Positions 27,675-36,540 of a stretch of 64,000 nucleotides of DNA are shown piece by piece. The DNA lies in NCBI GenBank assembly GCA_963791635.1, contig CAWBTC010000019.1, positions 62,001 to 126,000 on the forward strand, written 5' to 3'. The notes beneath the pieces are model-generated. The model did not search any database. It saw only the letters and a list, made by a program, of their open reading frames with translations, and was not told the origin of the DNA. The DNA comes from VFMC01 sp963791635 (GTDB taxonomy: Bacteria > Actinomycetota > Acidimicrobiia > Acidimicrobiales > Ilumatobacteraceae). The stretch's first letter is position 1, and each line of letters starts with the position of its first letter. A program made the position numbers and the translations under genes.

Positions 27675-28598
27675 GTGACCGAGGCAGATGGGCGGTACCT
27701 CACGTTCTCCCGTGACGAGTGGGCCGACCTTCGCGCCGCCACGCCACTCACGCTGCGCGAGGCCGATCTCCTCGAGCTGCGTGGTCTCACCGACCGCATC
27801 GACCTCGATGAGGTCGCGGCGATCTACCTGCCGCTCACGCGTCTGTTGAACCTCTACGTCGCTGCGACGCAGAGCTTGCACAAGGTGTCGGCGGCATTCC
27901 TCGGCACGCTCGCACCGAAGGTGCCGTACGTGATCGGTGTCGCCGGCAGCGTGGCCGTGGGCAAGAGCACCTTCGCCCGCATCCTCCAGGCGCTGCTCGC
28001 CCGTTGGCCCGATCACCCGCACGTTGCCCTCGTCACCACCGATGGGTTCCTCCACCCCAACTCGGTGCTCGCCGAGCGCGGGATCATGAACCGCAAAGGC
28101 TTCCCCGAGAGCTACGACACGCGTCGCCTCATCGAGTTCCTGCGTGAACTGAAGAGCGGCGCCGCGCAAGCGAGCGCTCCGGTGTACAGCCACGTCGTGT
28201 ACGACATCGTCGACGGAGACGAAGTGATCGTGCGCCGACCCGACATCCTCATCCTCGAGGGCCTCAACGTGCTGCAGGTCGGATCCGCCGACGAGTTCGT
28301 GAGTGACTACTTCGACTTCAGCATCTACATCGATGCCGACGAGAGCCACATCGAGGACTGGTACGTGCAGCGTTTCCTCAAGCTGTGCGAGACGGTGTTC
28401 CAAGACCCGAACAGCTTCTTCCAGAACTTCGCGCACCTCAGCCACGACGAAGCTGTCGCAACCGCCCGGGGCATCTGGCACGAGATCAACGGCAAGAACC
28501 TGCGCGAGAACATCGAGCCCACCCGGACCCGGGCCAGTCTCCTGCTGCGCAAGGGCTCCGACCACCGGGTCACCGACGTCTCACTCCGCCGACTCTGA
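27675..28598 (+). CDS. coaA: Type I pantothenate kinase
   Basis: 307 residues, first committed step of coenzyme A synthesis (ATP + pantothenate to 4'-phosphopantothenate). The Walker A loop is GSVAVGKST near residues 96-104. The family motifs TTDGFLHPN, GFPESYD, YSHVVYDIV and LEGLNVLQ are present. The C-terminal half contains the IEDWYVQRFL segment common to CoaA. GTG 27675 is chosen because it starts the conserved N-terminal region; 53 bases separate it from the preceding membrane-protein gene. Length is normal for the family. Confidence 0.94.
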   Translation: MTEADGRYLTFSRDEWADLRAATPLTLREADLLELRGLTDRIDLDEVAAIYLPLTRLLNLYVAATQSLHKVSAAFLGTLAPKVPYVIGVAGSVAVGKSTFARILQALLARWPDHPHVALVTTDGFLHPNSVLAERGIMNRKGFPESYDTRRLIEFLRELKSGAAQASAPVYSHVVYDIVDGDEVIVRRPDILILEGLNVLQVGSADEFVSDYFDFSIYIDADESHIEDWYVQRFLKLCETVFQDPNSFFQNFAHLSHDEAVATARGIWHEINGKNLRENIEPTRTRASLLLRKGSDHRVTDVSLRRL

Positions 28599-28622
28599 TC
28601 CGACCTGGAACGGGTTGGCCGG

Positions 28623-29402
28623 TCAGTTCTGCGTCCTTGGGCGCTTCGGCCGCTTCGGCTGAACGGCCGCAAGTCCGTCGAGAACGCGCTCGAGCCCGTA
28701 GTCGAACTGCGCATCGCTGACGAACTCCGCCGCCCGGGGCTGCACCGCAATGGTGTGGGGAAACTGATCCGGATCGAGCAGGTCGACTGACAGATCGAGG
28801 CCCGGCGCCACCGACCCGTCCGCAGCGAAGCCCTGCCGGCGCCGCGGCACCTCCAGCGCGACGAAGCCGATCGTGTACGTGAGCACCGCCTTCGGGCCAC
28901 GATCGGCATGCTCGACCGAGAAGCCTGCGTCGAGCATCACCGCCAGCCCGTACTCGCCGATCGCCAGCCCGTGGGTCCCGAGCGACGGTCGGGTGACGAG
29001 CGGGGCCACGAGGCCGGGGTGGAGCAGCATCGTGCGACGAACGGAGCGTCCGAGCTCGCGCAGCCCCGCGCGCCAGCCCAGACGCGACGACGGCAGCTGC
29101 ACTTGGGAGACCGCGAGATCGAGCACCCCGTCGATCAGGTCGTCCTTGTTCGCCACGTGCCGGTAGATCGCCATCGGCACGACACCCAACCGTTCGGCCA
29201 GCCGGCGCATCGTCAGCGCCTCGTCGCCCTCGTCATCGAGCAGCGCGATCGCCTCGGCCAGCACGCCGCTCTTCGTCAATCGGGCGGCGTGCGCCGGAGT
29301 ACTCGACACGCTGACGAGCGTAGCCCTCGCATCCCTCACGACCCCAGGGCCACCCCGCACCGGTGCCGATTGTGTGGAGCTGTGCTGTGTGTCACTTGAC
29401 AT
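28623..29402 (-). CDS. TetR-family repressor (likely controls the MMPL operon)
   Basis: About 259 residues. The N-terminal helix-turn-helix (LTMRRLAERLGVVPMAIYRHVANKDDLI) is followed by a TetR_C-type ligand domain. It is encoded divergently from the membrane protein/MMPL pair, with two palindromic operators between them. ATG 29402 touches the first operator and lacks a ribosome site, so the mRNA may be leaderless or translation may begin at a downstream GTG before the HTH. Autoregulation and control of the divergent operon are expected. The inducing ligand is unknown. Confidence 0.87.
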   Translation of the reverse strand: MSSDTQHSSTQSAPVRGGPGVVRDARATLVSVSSTPAHAARLTKSGVLAEAIALLDDEGDEALTMRRLAERLGVVPMAIYRHVANKDDLIDGVLDLAVSQVQLPSSRLGWRAGLRELGRSVRRTMLLHPGLVAPLVTRPSLGTHGLAIGEYGLAVMLDAGFSVEHADRGPKAVLTYTIGFVALEVPRRRQGFAADGSVAPGLDLSVDLLDPDQFPHTIAVQPRAAEFVSDAQFDYGLERVLDGLAAVQPKRPKRPRTQN

Positions 29403-29442
29403 GTGTACAGCGTACACAACAAGATGTGTACATTGTACACAT
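29402..29442. promoter_or_regulatory. Two palindromic TetR-type operators
   Basis: TGTGTACAGCGTACACA (29402-29418) and ATGTGTACATTGTACACAT (29424-29442) share the half-site GTGTAC/GTACAC, with centres 23 bp apart (about two helical turns). They fill the region between the repressor start and the ribosome site (AGAAGGA) of the divergent gene. Confidence 0.88.
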
Positions 29443-29462
29443 CTACCCGAGAAGGACAGCAC

Positions 29463-30071
29463 ATGACGACACGATTCGACACACGAACCTGGACCCGCTG
29501 GGCTGGGAGCTTCATCGGCTTCCCACTGGCCGGCCTGGCTGCAAAGGCGGTCACCGGACCGGTCGACGGCACCACCGCAGCGATCGTTGCCGGACTCGCG
29601 GCCGGGGCCACACTCGGTTCGGTACAGGCACTCGCCCTTCGCACCGACGCACGGCGACGGCTCGGCTGGATCGCCGCAACCGCAGTGGGCATGGCCTCCG
29701 GGCTGGCGATCGGCGCGACTGCCGTCGGCTTCGCCTACGACACCGCAAGCCTCGTCACGATGGGCGCCCTCACCGGCACCTGCATCGGCCTCTGCCAGGT
29801 GATCGCCCTTCCCGGCTCATCGCGGCGGCGTGTCGCGTGGGCCGTCTCGACAGCGGCACTGTGGGCACTCGGCTGGTTGATCACGTCGCAGGTGATCGTC
29901 GACACCGACGCCCGGTGGGCCAACTTCGGCTCCAGCGGCGCACTCGTCGCCACCATGCTCGGCGGCCTGGTGCTTGCCGTGAACTCGGAATCCGCCGGCT
30001 CCTCGACATCCACGTCCGGCGTCGACGCAACGTGCAGCTCGTTCGGCTCGAACCTCATGGCGGTGAGGTGA
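29463..30071 (+). CDS. Small multi-helix membrane protein, partner of the MMPL exporter
   Basis: 202 residues, ATG 29463 with a good ribosome site. It has about five or six Gly/Ala-rich helices (for example GSFIGFPLAGLAAKAV and AGATLGSVQALALR) and a Ser/Thr-rich C-terminal tail. No family is recognised with confidence. It is the first gene of the operon controlled by the two palindromes, and its stop overlaps the MMPL start (TGATG). Confidence 0.75.
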   Translation: MTTRFDTRTWTRWAGSFIGFPLAGLAAKAVTGPVDGTTAAIVAGLAAGATLGSVQALALRTDARRRLGWIAATAVGMASGLAIGATAVGFAYDTASLVTMGALTGTCIGLCQVIALPGSSRRRVAWAVSTAALWALGWLITSQVIVDTDARWANFGSSGALVATMLGGLVLAVNSESAGSSTSTSGVDATCSSFGSNLMAVR

Positions 30072-32245
30072 TGTCGGCACGACTCGGACGGTTCGTGGTC
30101 CGACGGCGGAAGTCCGTCGTCATCGCCTGGATCTTGTTGCTGATCGTCGGCGCCACGATTGGCAGCTCGGCGTTCGACGTCCTCTCTTCGGAGTTCGGTG
30201 CCGGCAGTTCCACCCAGAGTGGCCGGGTGGCCGAACTGCTCGACGACCTCGACGGAACCGGCGGCGAAATCGCGATCGTCGTCGACGGCGTCGACGTCGA
30301 TGACCCGGCCGTCGCCAGGGGCGTCATCGAGGGCTTGGTCCCGATCACAGCGATCGACGGCGTGGTGGCCGTCACCGACTACTGGAACAGCGGCATCGAC
30401 CAACTCCGCGCCGCCGACCGGCACGCAGCACTCGCAGTGGTGACGCTCACGGGCGACCTGGGAGAAGAAGCTGAACTCGAACTCGCCCATCGCGTCGAGG
30501 ACCTCGCCCGCGACATCGATGCCCCGAACATCCTCGTCGGCGGGAGCCTCCTCGTCGGCGAGCAATTCGAAACGGCGTCCGAACGCGACCTCCTGCGCGG
30601 CGAAGCCATCGCCCTCCCGATTGCGATCATCGCGATGGTCTTCATCCTCGGCGGGCTGACAGCGGCAGGCATGCCGCTGCTCGTAGCGTTCGCCGGGGTC
30701 GTGATGTCGCTCGCACTGCTCGTCGGCGCCACGTTGCTCGGCGATGTCTCGATCTTCTCGGTGAACGTCGTCAACATGCTCGGCATCGGACTCGGCATCG
30801 ACTACGGCCTGTTGATGGTCAACCGGTTCCGAGAAGAACGCGGGCACGGCCTCGACATCCATGACGCCGTCGTACGCACCGTCGCCACCGCCGGCACCAC
30901 CGTCATGTTCTCGGCGCTCACCGTCGCCGTGGCGATGTCGGGGCTGTTCGTGTTCGGCGTGCCGTTGCTCACGTCGTTCGGTGTGGCCGGGCTCGGCGTG
31001 GTGCTGCTCTGCATGGCGGCCGCAATCACGCTGCTGCCTGCCACCCTTGCGATCGCCGGCGGTCGTATCCCACCGCTCGCGCCCACCGCCGGCAGCGAGG
31101 GCCGTTTCTACCGACTCGCCCGATGGGTGCAACGCCACGCCGTCGCCGTCGGAGGCGCTGTCATCGTGTTCCTCATCGCGCTCGGCATCCCGTTCCTCGG
31201 CGCTACCTTCGAAAATGGCGACGCTCGAACGCTTCCCCGCTCCGCGGAGGTGCGCGATGTCGCAGTCCTGCTCGCCGACCGCTTCCCCGGCCGCGGCACC
31301 GACCCCGTGGTGGTGGTGGCCGGCATCGACCAGGAATCCACCGAGTTCGGCGACTGGTACGACGACGTGAGCGCCCGTCCGAACGTGGTGGGCAGCTCGA
31401 TCCGACCTGGAACGCCAACCGGCGTCACGGTCATCGACCTCGTCCCGGCAGGTACCTCACAAGGCGACGAGGCAACGGCGCTCGTCCGCGACCTCCGCTC
31501 CGGGGCGACCATCTTCGAGCTCCAGGTCGGTGGCCCGGCGGCGGAACTGATCGACGTGAAGGACATCCTCTCGAGCCGCCTGCCATGGGCCGCCACCGTC
31601 ATCGTCGTGGCAACGCTGATCCTGCTGTTCCTGATGACCGGCTCACTGATCGTTCCGCTGAAGGCCGTGCTCATGAACGTGCTCAGCCTCGGTGCCAGCT
31701 TCGGCGCCCTCGTCTGGATCTTCCAGGACGGCAACCTCTCGGGACTGCTGGCATTCGACTCCGTCGGAGCACTCGATCTCTGGATGCCGGTTCTGATCCT
31801 GATCTTCGCCTTCGGCCTGTCGATGGACTACGAGGTGTTCCTGCTCTCACGCATCAAGGAGGTGCACGACCAGACCGGCGACAACGAGCTCGCCGTAGCG
31901 GTCGGACTGCAGCGCAGCGGCAAGATCATCACCTCGGCAGCGATCCTCATCGTCATCGTGTTCGTCGGCTTCGCCGCCGGCGAGGTGCTGGCGATCAAGC
32001 AGCTCGGTGTGGGCCTGGCCATCGCCGTCGTCGTCGACGCCACCCTCGTTCGCAGCCTGCTGGTGCCCGCCACCATGAAGCTGCTCGGCGAGAAGAACTG
32101 GTGGGCGCCCGCTCCGCTGCGCAGGTTCCACGAGCGCTATGGCCTCCGCGAGCCATCCTCGTCGACACCCTTGTCGACACCCGCAGCGACAGTGTCCGAC
32201 TGGTCCGACGCGGCCAGCATGCCGGAACTGGTCGACGCAACCTGA
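30071..32245 (+). CDS. MMPL-family (RND superfamily) exporter
   Basis: 724 residues. Two repeated halves each have one helix, a large extracytoplasmic domain and five clustered helices. The proton-relay Asp-Tyr pairs of MMPL proteins are visible as GLGIDYGLLMVNRF in the first half and FGLSMDYEVFLLSR in the second. Members export lipids, pigments or drugs using proton motive force. It is translationally coupled to the preceding small membrane protein and expected to be induced when the divergent TetR protein releases the operators. Length is in the short MMPL range. Confidence 0.93.
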   Translation: MSARLGRFVVRRRKSVVIAWILLLIVGATIGSSAFDVLSSEFGAGSSTQSGRVAELLDDLDGTGGEIAIVVDGVDVDDPAVARGVIEGLVPITAIDGVVAVTDYWNSGIDQLRAADRHAALAVVTLTGDLGEEAELELAHRVEDLARDIDAPNILVGGSLLVGEQFETASERDLLRGEAIALPIAIIAMVFILGGLTAAGMPLLVAFAGVVMSLALLVGATLLGDVSIFSVNVVNMLGIGLGIDYGLLMVNRFREERGHGLDIHDAVVRTVATAGTTVMFSALTVAVAMSGLFVFGVPLLTSFGVAGLGVVLLCMAAAITLLPATLAIAGGRIPPLAPTAGSEGRFYRLARWVQRHAVAVGGAVIVFLIALGIPFLGATFENGDARTLPRSAEVRDVAVLLADRFPGRGTDPVVVVAGIDQESTEFGDWYDDVSARPNVVGSSIRPGTPTGVTVIDLVPAGTSQGDEATALVRDLRSGATIFELQVGGPAAELIDVKDILSSRLPWAATVIVVATLILLFLMTGSLIVPLKAVLMNVLSLGASFGALVWIFQDGNLSGLLAFDSVGALDLWMPVLILIFAFGLSMDYEVFLLSRIKEVHDQTGDNELAVAVGLQRSGKIITSAAILIVIVFVGFAAGEVLAIKQLGVGLAIAVVVDATLVRSLLVPATMKLLGEKNWWAPAPLRRFHERYGLREPSSSTPLSTPAATVSDWSDAASMPELVDAT

Positions 32246-32291
32246 CACCCGGCCACCCAGCTGGCCGCTGCTCGTTCTGCCGATCCTCGGA

Positions 32292-33023
32292 TCAGCCGAG
32301 ACCGAGCAGCGCCGGCAGGTCGGCCAGCGACGACAGCTCGGTGAACAGCTCGTCGTGATCGACGTGTTCCAGATCCCACAACAGGTGGTACGGCACATGG
32401 ACCGCATGACCACCGAGCGACATCACCGGCAGAATGTCGCTGCGCACGCTGTTGCCGACCATCAAGAACCGTTCGGGTCGGACACCGAATCGGTGCAGCA
32501 ACTTGGCGTAGGTCTCGGCATCTTTCTCGAGCACCACCTCGAGATGCTCGAAGTGGTGGGCCAACCCGCTCGTAGTGATCTTGTGCGTCTGATGCACCAG
32601 ATCGCCCTTGGTGATCAGCACGATCCGGTAGTGCGCGCCCACCTTCGCCAACACCTCGGGCACGTGGGGCAAGAGGTGCACCGGTTCCTCCAACTGCTCG
32701 CGCGCCATCTCCACCAACTCGGCGATGACCGACGTGGGCACCTGACCTCCGCTGATCGTGATCGCCGCTTCCACCATCGACACCGCGAACGCCTTCACGC
32801 CGTAGCCGAAGGTGTGCAGGTTCTTGCGTTCCACCGCGGTCAGCGCCGCCTTCACATCGACGCCATCGGGCGTGTGCGGCGAGACGAGCTCGACGAAGCG
32901 AAGCTCGTTGGCCCGGAAGCCATCCTCGCTCTGCCAGAGGGTGTCGTCGGCATCGAAACCGATGACGTCATAGTGCGACTGCTGGGAGAACTGATCGCTC
33001 GTGCGGTTCATGTCGGGTTCCAT
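32292..33023 (-). CDS. HAD-family hydrolase (phosphatase)
   Basis: 243 residues. Motif I is FDADDTLW (nucleophile Asp24, acid/base Asp26), motif II lies in LITKG, motif III is a Lys near the KDAETY segment, and motif IV is GNSVRSDI. A helical cap lies between motifs I and II. It is probably a small-molecule phosphatase; substrate unknown. It converges on the MMPL gene. The GrpB-like gene upstream on the same strand ends 22 bases before its ATG. Confidence 0.87.
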   Translation of the reverse strand: MEPDMNRTSDQFSQQSHYDVIGFDADDTLWQSEDGFRANELRFVELVSPHTPDGVDVKAALTAVERKNLHTFGYGVKAFAVSMVEAAITISGGQVPTSVIAELVEMAREQLEEPVHLLPHVPEVLAKVGAHYRIVLITKGDLVHQTHKITTSGLAHHFEHLEVVLEKDAETYAKLLHRFGVRPERFLMVGNSVRSDILPVMSLGGHAVHVPYHLLWDLEHVDHDELFTELSSLADLPALLGLG

Positions 33024-33044
33024 GCTGCCCGGTTCATCGGCAGA

Positions 33045-33620
33045 TCACCCGGCGCGATTGACGTCTTCCACGTCATCGAGCTCGGCAGGTGTGAGACCGG
33101 CGACGAGCAGGATGCGCCGCACGATCGCCGACTTGCCCTCCACGTAGGCCTCCATCTCTGCCACGCTGAGCGTGGACGCGAGCACCCGCTTCACCTCCGA
33201 GTACTCGTCGCGCAACGCAGCGTCCTCGCGCAACACGCGACGCAGACCGAGGTGGTTGCGCAACGACAGGCTGCTGTCGACCACGACGTACGTGTTCCGG
33301 CGCGGGCCGTCGGGAGCACGGAACGTGTGCCGGCCTGGCACCCCCATCTCGCCAAGGGGCTCATAACCCGCCCGCTCCATCGCCGCGGCGGCCGCCGGCA
33401 CGTCCTCGTCCGCCACCACGATGTCGATGTCGAGCACCGGCTTCGCCCACATGCCGGGTACCGAAGTGCTGCCGACATGCTCGATCGACCGAACCTGCAC
33501 GCTCGTCAACGCGACCTCGAGTTCGGCGGCCATCGCTTCGAAGTGCTGTGGCCACGACGGGTCGTACTCGACCACCTCGATGCGATCCATCGGATCGACG
33601 CGGTCACCCAGTCGGCTCAC
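33045..33620 (-). CDS. GrpB/UPF0157 nucleotidyltransferase-like protein
   Basis: Up to 191 residues. The motif VEYDPSWPQHFE and the nucleotidyltransferase signature GSTSVPGMWAKPVLDIDIVV (Gly-Ser with Asp-x-Asp) are typical of the GrpB family, whose true substrate is unknown. A frequent start choice would be Met11 (33590), which begins just before the conserved region. Confidence 0.85.
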   Translation of the reverse strand: MSRLGDRVDPMDRIEVVEYDPSWPQHFEAMAAELEVALTSVQVRSIEHVGSTSVPGMWAKPVLDIDIVVADEDVPAAAAAMERAGYEPLGEMGVPGRHTFRAPDGPRRNTYVVVDSSLSLRNHLGLRRVLREDAALRDEYSEVKRVLASTLSVAEMEAYVEGKSAIVRRILLVAGLTPAELDDVEDVNRAG

Positions 33621-33627
33621 GACCGAC

Positions 33628-33996
33628 TCACGGGCGGTGGAGGGCGTTCAGGTAGTTGTAGACAGTGATCCGGCTGACACCCATCGCATCGGCGACGTCT
33701 TCCACCGCACGACGCAGGGTGAAGGCGCCTCGCTCGTCGAGCAGGCGGATGGCGCGCTGCTTGTCCTCGCGGGTCAGCTGGGGCAGTCGGGCGGCGAACT
33801 CGCGTTCCACACCTTCGATCAGCCGGTCGAGCGCACCGTGCAACGGGGCCATGCGCACGGCGGCCACCTCCACGCCCTCCCACTTCAGCGGTAGATCACC
33901 GGGCTCGCGTGCATCGAGCGGCACGATCTGGGCACCGAGCGCCTCGATGACGGGCTTCACCGCCAGCACCAGCGGATGTCGGGGCAGGCGGGTCAC
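33628..33996 (-). CDS. HTH protein (YheO/DauR-type C-terminal HTH)
   Basis: 122 residues. The last 50 (KQRAIRLLDERGAF, then VEDVADAMGVSRITVYNYL) form the helix-turn-helix found at the C-terminus of YheO/DauR-like regulators. The N-terminal part LVLAVKPVIEALGAQIVPLD is short and may be a dimer or ligand segment. The start GTG at 33996 overlaps the stop of the thiamine-binding-like gene (GTGA). The two are a coupled pair, with this protein probably regulating according to the partner's ligand (inference). Confidence 0.75.
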   Translation of the reverse strand: MTRLPRHPLVLAVKPVIEALGAQIVPLDAREPGDLPLKWEGVEVAAVRMAPLHGALDRLIEGVEREFAARLPQLTREDKQRAIRLLDERGAFTLRRAVEDVADAMGVSRITVYNYLNALHRP

Positions 33997-34313
33997 GACG
34001 GCGCCGCCGGATCTGCCCACTCGTCGACACCATCGTCCACGGCCGCAACGGAGTCGGTGTCGGTGTCGTCCCCGGACGTGCGCTGGGCCGACAACGAGAC
34101 GTGGGTCGCGCCGTTCGCGAATGCAGCGGTGACGATCGCCTGGGCGAACTCTCCGGCACGAGAAACGGACACCACACATGCGCTGCCGAACGGTCCGAAC
34201 TCCACGGCTGCACCCAGTGCCTCGGCTGCGGCCACCGCCTCCAGGACGTGGGGGCCGGGCTGTCCCTCGACGAAGGGTTCGATCGTGAACTCCAGGGTCA
34301 ACACGTGGGCCAT
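33993..34313 (-). CDS. YkoF/MTH1187-like thiamine-binding domain protein
   Basis: 106 residues from ATG 34313. The sequence MAHVLTLEFTIEPF, then EALGAAVEFGPFG and a final AFANGATHVSLS, matches the MTH1187/YkoF ferredoxin-like fold, some members of which bind thiamine or its pyrimidine part. The C-terminal Asp-rich tail (DDTDTDS) is variable. No thiamine gene or TPP riboswitch is adjacent, so the ligand is uncertain. It is coupled to the HTH gene. Confidence 0.6.
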   Translation of the reverse strand: MAHVLTLEFTIEPFVEGQPGPHVLEAVAAAEALGAAVEFGPFGSACVVSVSRAGEFAQAIVTAAFANGATHVSLSAQRTSGDDTDTDSVAAVDDGVDEWADPAAPS

Positions 34314-34386
34314 GGTACCGGCCGCCCGCACCCCACTGTCCTGGCTGTGCCAGTCGCACCAGGCGCGAGCTGGCGGAGCAGCAGCG

Positions 34387-34656
34387 TCAGCGGGCGCCCA
34401 TCACCCGCTGCAGCTCCATCGACCGTTGCACGCAGTCGCGCCCGGCGGCGTCGAAGGCCTCACCGAGCCGGGCGAGCGCGGTTCGAAACGTCCCCGACCA
34501 CTCCTGCTCGAACTGGTCGCGCGCAGGCCCTACCCAGCTGGTGCCGCCCAGCGCGGAGGTGACCGTGCTGGTGATCGCATCGATGTTGTCGATCTGGCGC
34601 TGCAACTGCCGGCCGAGCGCGGCGAGCTGCTCGGGGTTCGCACCGAACATGGACAT
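34387..34656 (-). CDS. WXG100-family (ESAT-6-like) protein
   Basis: 89 residues from ATG 34656 with a GAGGGAG site. It is a two-helix hairpin with the central turn motif SWVG (Trp-x-Gly) at about 41-44, so it belongs to the type VII secretion substrate family. The C-terminal YxxxD/E secretion motif is not evident. No ESX core gene is in the window and only one WXG100 is present, so it is an orphan here and could be secreted by a system encoded elsewhere. Confidence 0.82.
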   Translation of the reverse strand: MSMFGANPEQLAALGRQLQRQIDNIDAITSTVTSALGGTSWVGPARDQFEQEWSGTFRTALARLGEAFDAAGRDCVQRSMELQRVMGAR

Positions 34657-34768
34657 GACTGCTCCCTCTTCCCCGGTGCGACGTCCGCCCCGTCGCTGAC
34701 AAAGACCGACATCGGTCGCGGTCGATCGGAAACCGCCACCGGACGAACTGCTCGCGCCGTGGGCGCCG

Positions 34769-35290
34769 TCAGCCGCGTGGATCGATGAGCGGCAACAGGA
34801 GCGCGATCGAGTCGGGCACGAACGGGTGCTCACGGCGCAGCGCATCGAGCTCGTCCCACGTCACCCAGCGCACCTCGGCGATCTCACCATCCGTGAAGTG
34901 GAACGGACCGTCGTGCACCGTACGAAAGCCCTTGCCGATGAGCGCTACGGCGTCATCGCGGAACCGGCCCTCTCCGAGCAGCTCCAGGGACGATGCGTCG
35001 ACTCCGAGTTCCTCCGCGAGCTCGCGAGCCGCAGCCTCGGCGTAATCCTCACCGGCAGACACCACACCACCAGCGGCGATGTCCCACTGGCCTGGCCAGA
35101 GGTCCTTGTGGTCGGACCGCCGGTGCACGAGCAGGCGGCCATCGGAGCCGAACACCGCCACTGCCACCGCTCGGTGCTGCAGCCGGTCGCGACGCATCTC
35201 CGCCCGCGTCACGGTGCCCACCACGACATCGTCGTCATCCACCACATCCACCCACTCCGGGGCGGGCTCGCGGCCTGTCACCTCGTTCAC
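34769..35290 (-). CDS. NUDIX hydrolase (Idi/YfcD-like)
   Basis: 173 residues. The NUDIX box is complete: a Gly-x5-Glu-x7-Arg-Glu-Leu-x-Glu-Glu-x-Gly pattern in GVVSAGEDYAEAA and RELAEELGV. A preceding LVHRRSDHKDLWPGQWDIAA is typical of the YfcD/Idi-like subgroup that hydrolyses nucleoside diphosphate derivatives. Metal-dependent; substrate unknown. It is divergent from the M20 gene with only 22 bases between starts. Confidence 0.88.
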   Translation of the reverse strand: MNEVTGREPAPEWVDVVDDDDVVVGTVTRAEMRRDRLQHRAVAVAVFGSDGRLLVHRRSDHKDLWPGQWDIAAGGVVSAGEDYAEAAARELAEELGVDASSLELLGEGRFRDDAVALIGKGFRTVHDGPFHFTDGEIAEVRWVTWDELDALRREHPFVPDSIALLLPLIDPRG

Positions 35291-35312
35291 GCCTCCTGAT
35301 TAGCATCACCAC

Positions 35313-36533
35313 ATGACGACCGACACCCTCCGCGAAGAAGCCCGCGACCTGCTCGACGACATGGCACAGCTGCGGAGGCGCCTCCACCGGTGGCCCGAGG
35401 TGGGCAACGACCTGCCGCTGACGCGCGAAGCCGTGCTCGAGGCGATCGAAGGCCTCCCACTCGAGCTCACGTTGCACGAGAGCACCAGCGGCATCGCTGC
35501 CGTGCTCAACGGCGGCAAGCCCGGACCCACGGTGCTGTTGCGCGGCGACATGGACGCGCTCCCGATGCCCGAGGACACCGGGCTGGAATTCAGCTCGAAG
35601 GTCGACAACGTCATGCACGCGTGCGGCCACGACACCCATACCTCGATGCTCGTCGGTGCTGCCCGGCTCCTCGCGGCGCGCGCGTCCGACATCCCCGGCC
35701 GCGTGCTGTTCATGTTCCAACCCGGCGAGGAGGGCCACCACGGTGCTCGCTACATGCTCGAGGAGGGGCTGCTCGACGTGGGCATACATCCCGTCGATGG
35801 CAGCCCGTCTCCCGTGACCGCTGCGTTCGCGATGCACATCACGTCGTCGAGTCCTGTGGGCTATGTGGCCACCCGGCCCGGCCCGTGCATGGCCTCGAGC
35901 GACACGTTCACCGTCACCGTCACCGGCCGCGGCGGCCACGCCAGCGAGCCGCACCGCGCCCTTGATCCGATCCCGGTCGCGTGCGAGATCGTGCAGGCGC
36001 TGCAGCTCATGGTCACCCGCCGCATCGACGTCTTCGACCCCACGATCGTCACCGTCTCGAAGATCACCGCCGGCACCACCTCGAACGTGATCCCCGAGAC
36101 CGCCGAGATCCTCGGCACCATCCGCGCCGTCAGCGAGCGCACCCGCAACAAGGTGCACGACGGCATCCGCCGGGTCGCCGAGGGCATCGCCGCCGCCCAT
36201 GACGCGACCGTCGACGTGCACGTCACGCTCGGCTACCCCGTCACCGTGAACACGGATTCGTTCACCGACTTCAGCATGGACGTCGCCCGCGACATCATCG
36301 GCGCCGACAAGGTCGTGAAGCTCCCGAACCCCATCATGGGCGCCGAGGACTTCAGCTACGTGATCGAGCAGGTGCCTGGCACGATGATGTTCCTGGGCGG
36401 CACCCCGCTCGACCACAACCTCGCCACCGCTGCGCCCAACCACTCCAACCGGGTGTTCTTCGACGAGCAGGCGATGGTGGACGGCACGGCCATCTACGCG
36501 GCCGTCGCCCTCCGCCACCTGGGCCTCAGCTGA
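35313..36533 (+). CDS. M20-family amidohydrolase (hippurate hydrolase-like)
   Basis: 406 residues, two-domain dinuclear metallo-hydrolase. It has the HACGHDTHTSM metal-binding segment, the acidic pair PGEEGHHGARYM, a later metal His in the FAMHITS segment, and the C-terminal MGAEDFSYV/HSNRVFFDEQ segments. Related enzymes cleave N-acyl amino acids (IAA-amino acid hydrolase, hippurate hydrolase). It is followed after seven bases by a long-stem hairpin that also terminates the convergent mannosidase gene. Confidence 0.91.
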   Translation: MTTDTLREEARDLLDDMAQLRRRLHRWPEVGNDLPLTREAVLEAIEGLPLELTLHESTSGIAAVLNGGKPGPTVLLRGDMDALPMPEDTGLEFSSKVDNVMHACGHDTHTSMLVGAARLLAARASDIPGRVLFMFQPGEEGHHGARYMLEEGLLDVGIHPVDGSPSPVTAAFAMHITSSSPVGYVATRPGPCMASSDTFTVTVTGRGGHASEPHRALDPIPVACEIVQALQLMVTRRIDVFDPTIVTVSKITAGTTSNVIPETAEILGTIRAVSERTRNKVHDGIRRVAEGIAAAHDATVDVHVTLGYPVTVNTDSFTDFSMDVARDIIGADKVVKLPNPIMGAEDFSYVIEQVPGTMMFLGGTPLDHNLATAAPNHSNRVFFDEQAMVDGTAIYAAVALRHLGLS

Positions 36534-36540
36534 ATCTTCA

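Noticed and set aside
33993..34313. TPP riboswitch beside the YkoF-like gene
   Set aside because: No room or THI-box-like sequence in the short upstream gap.
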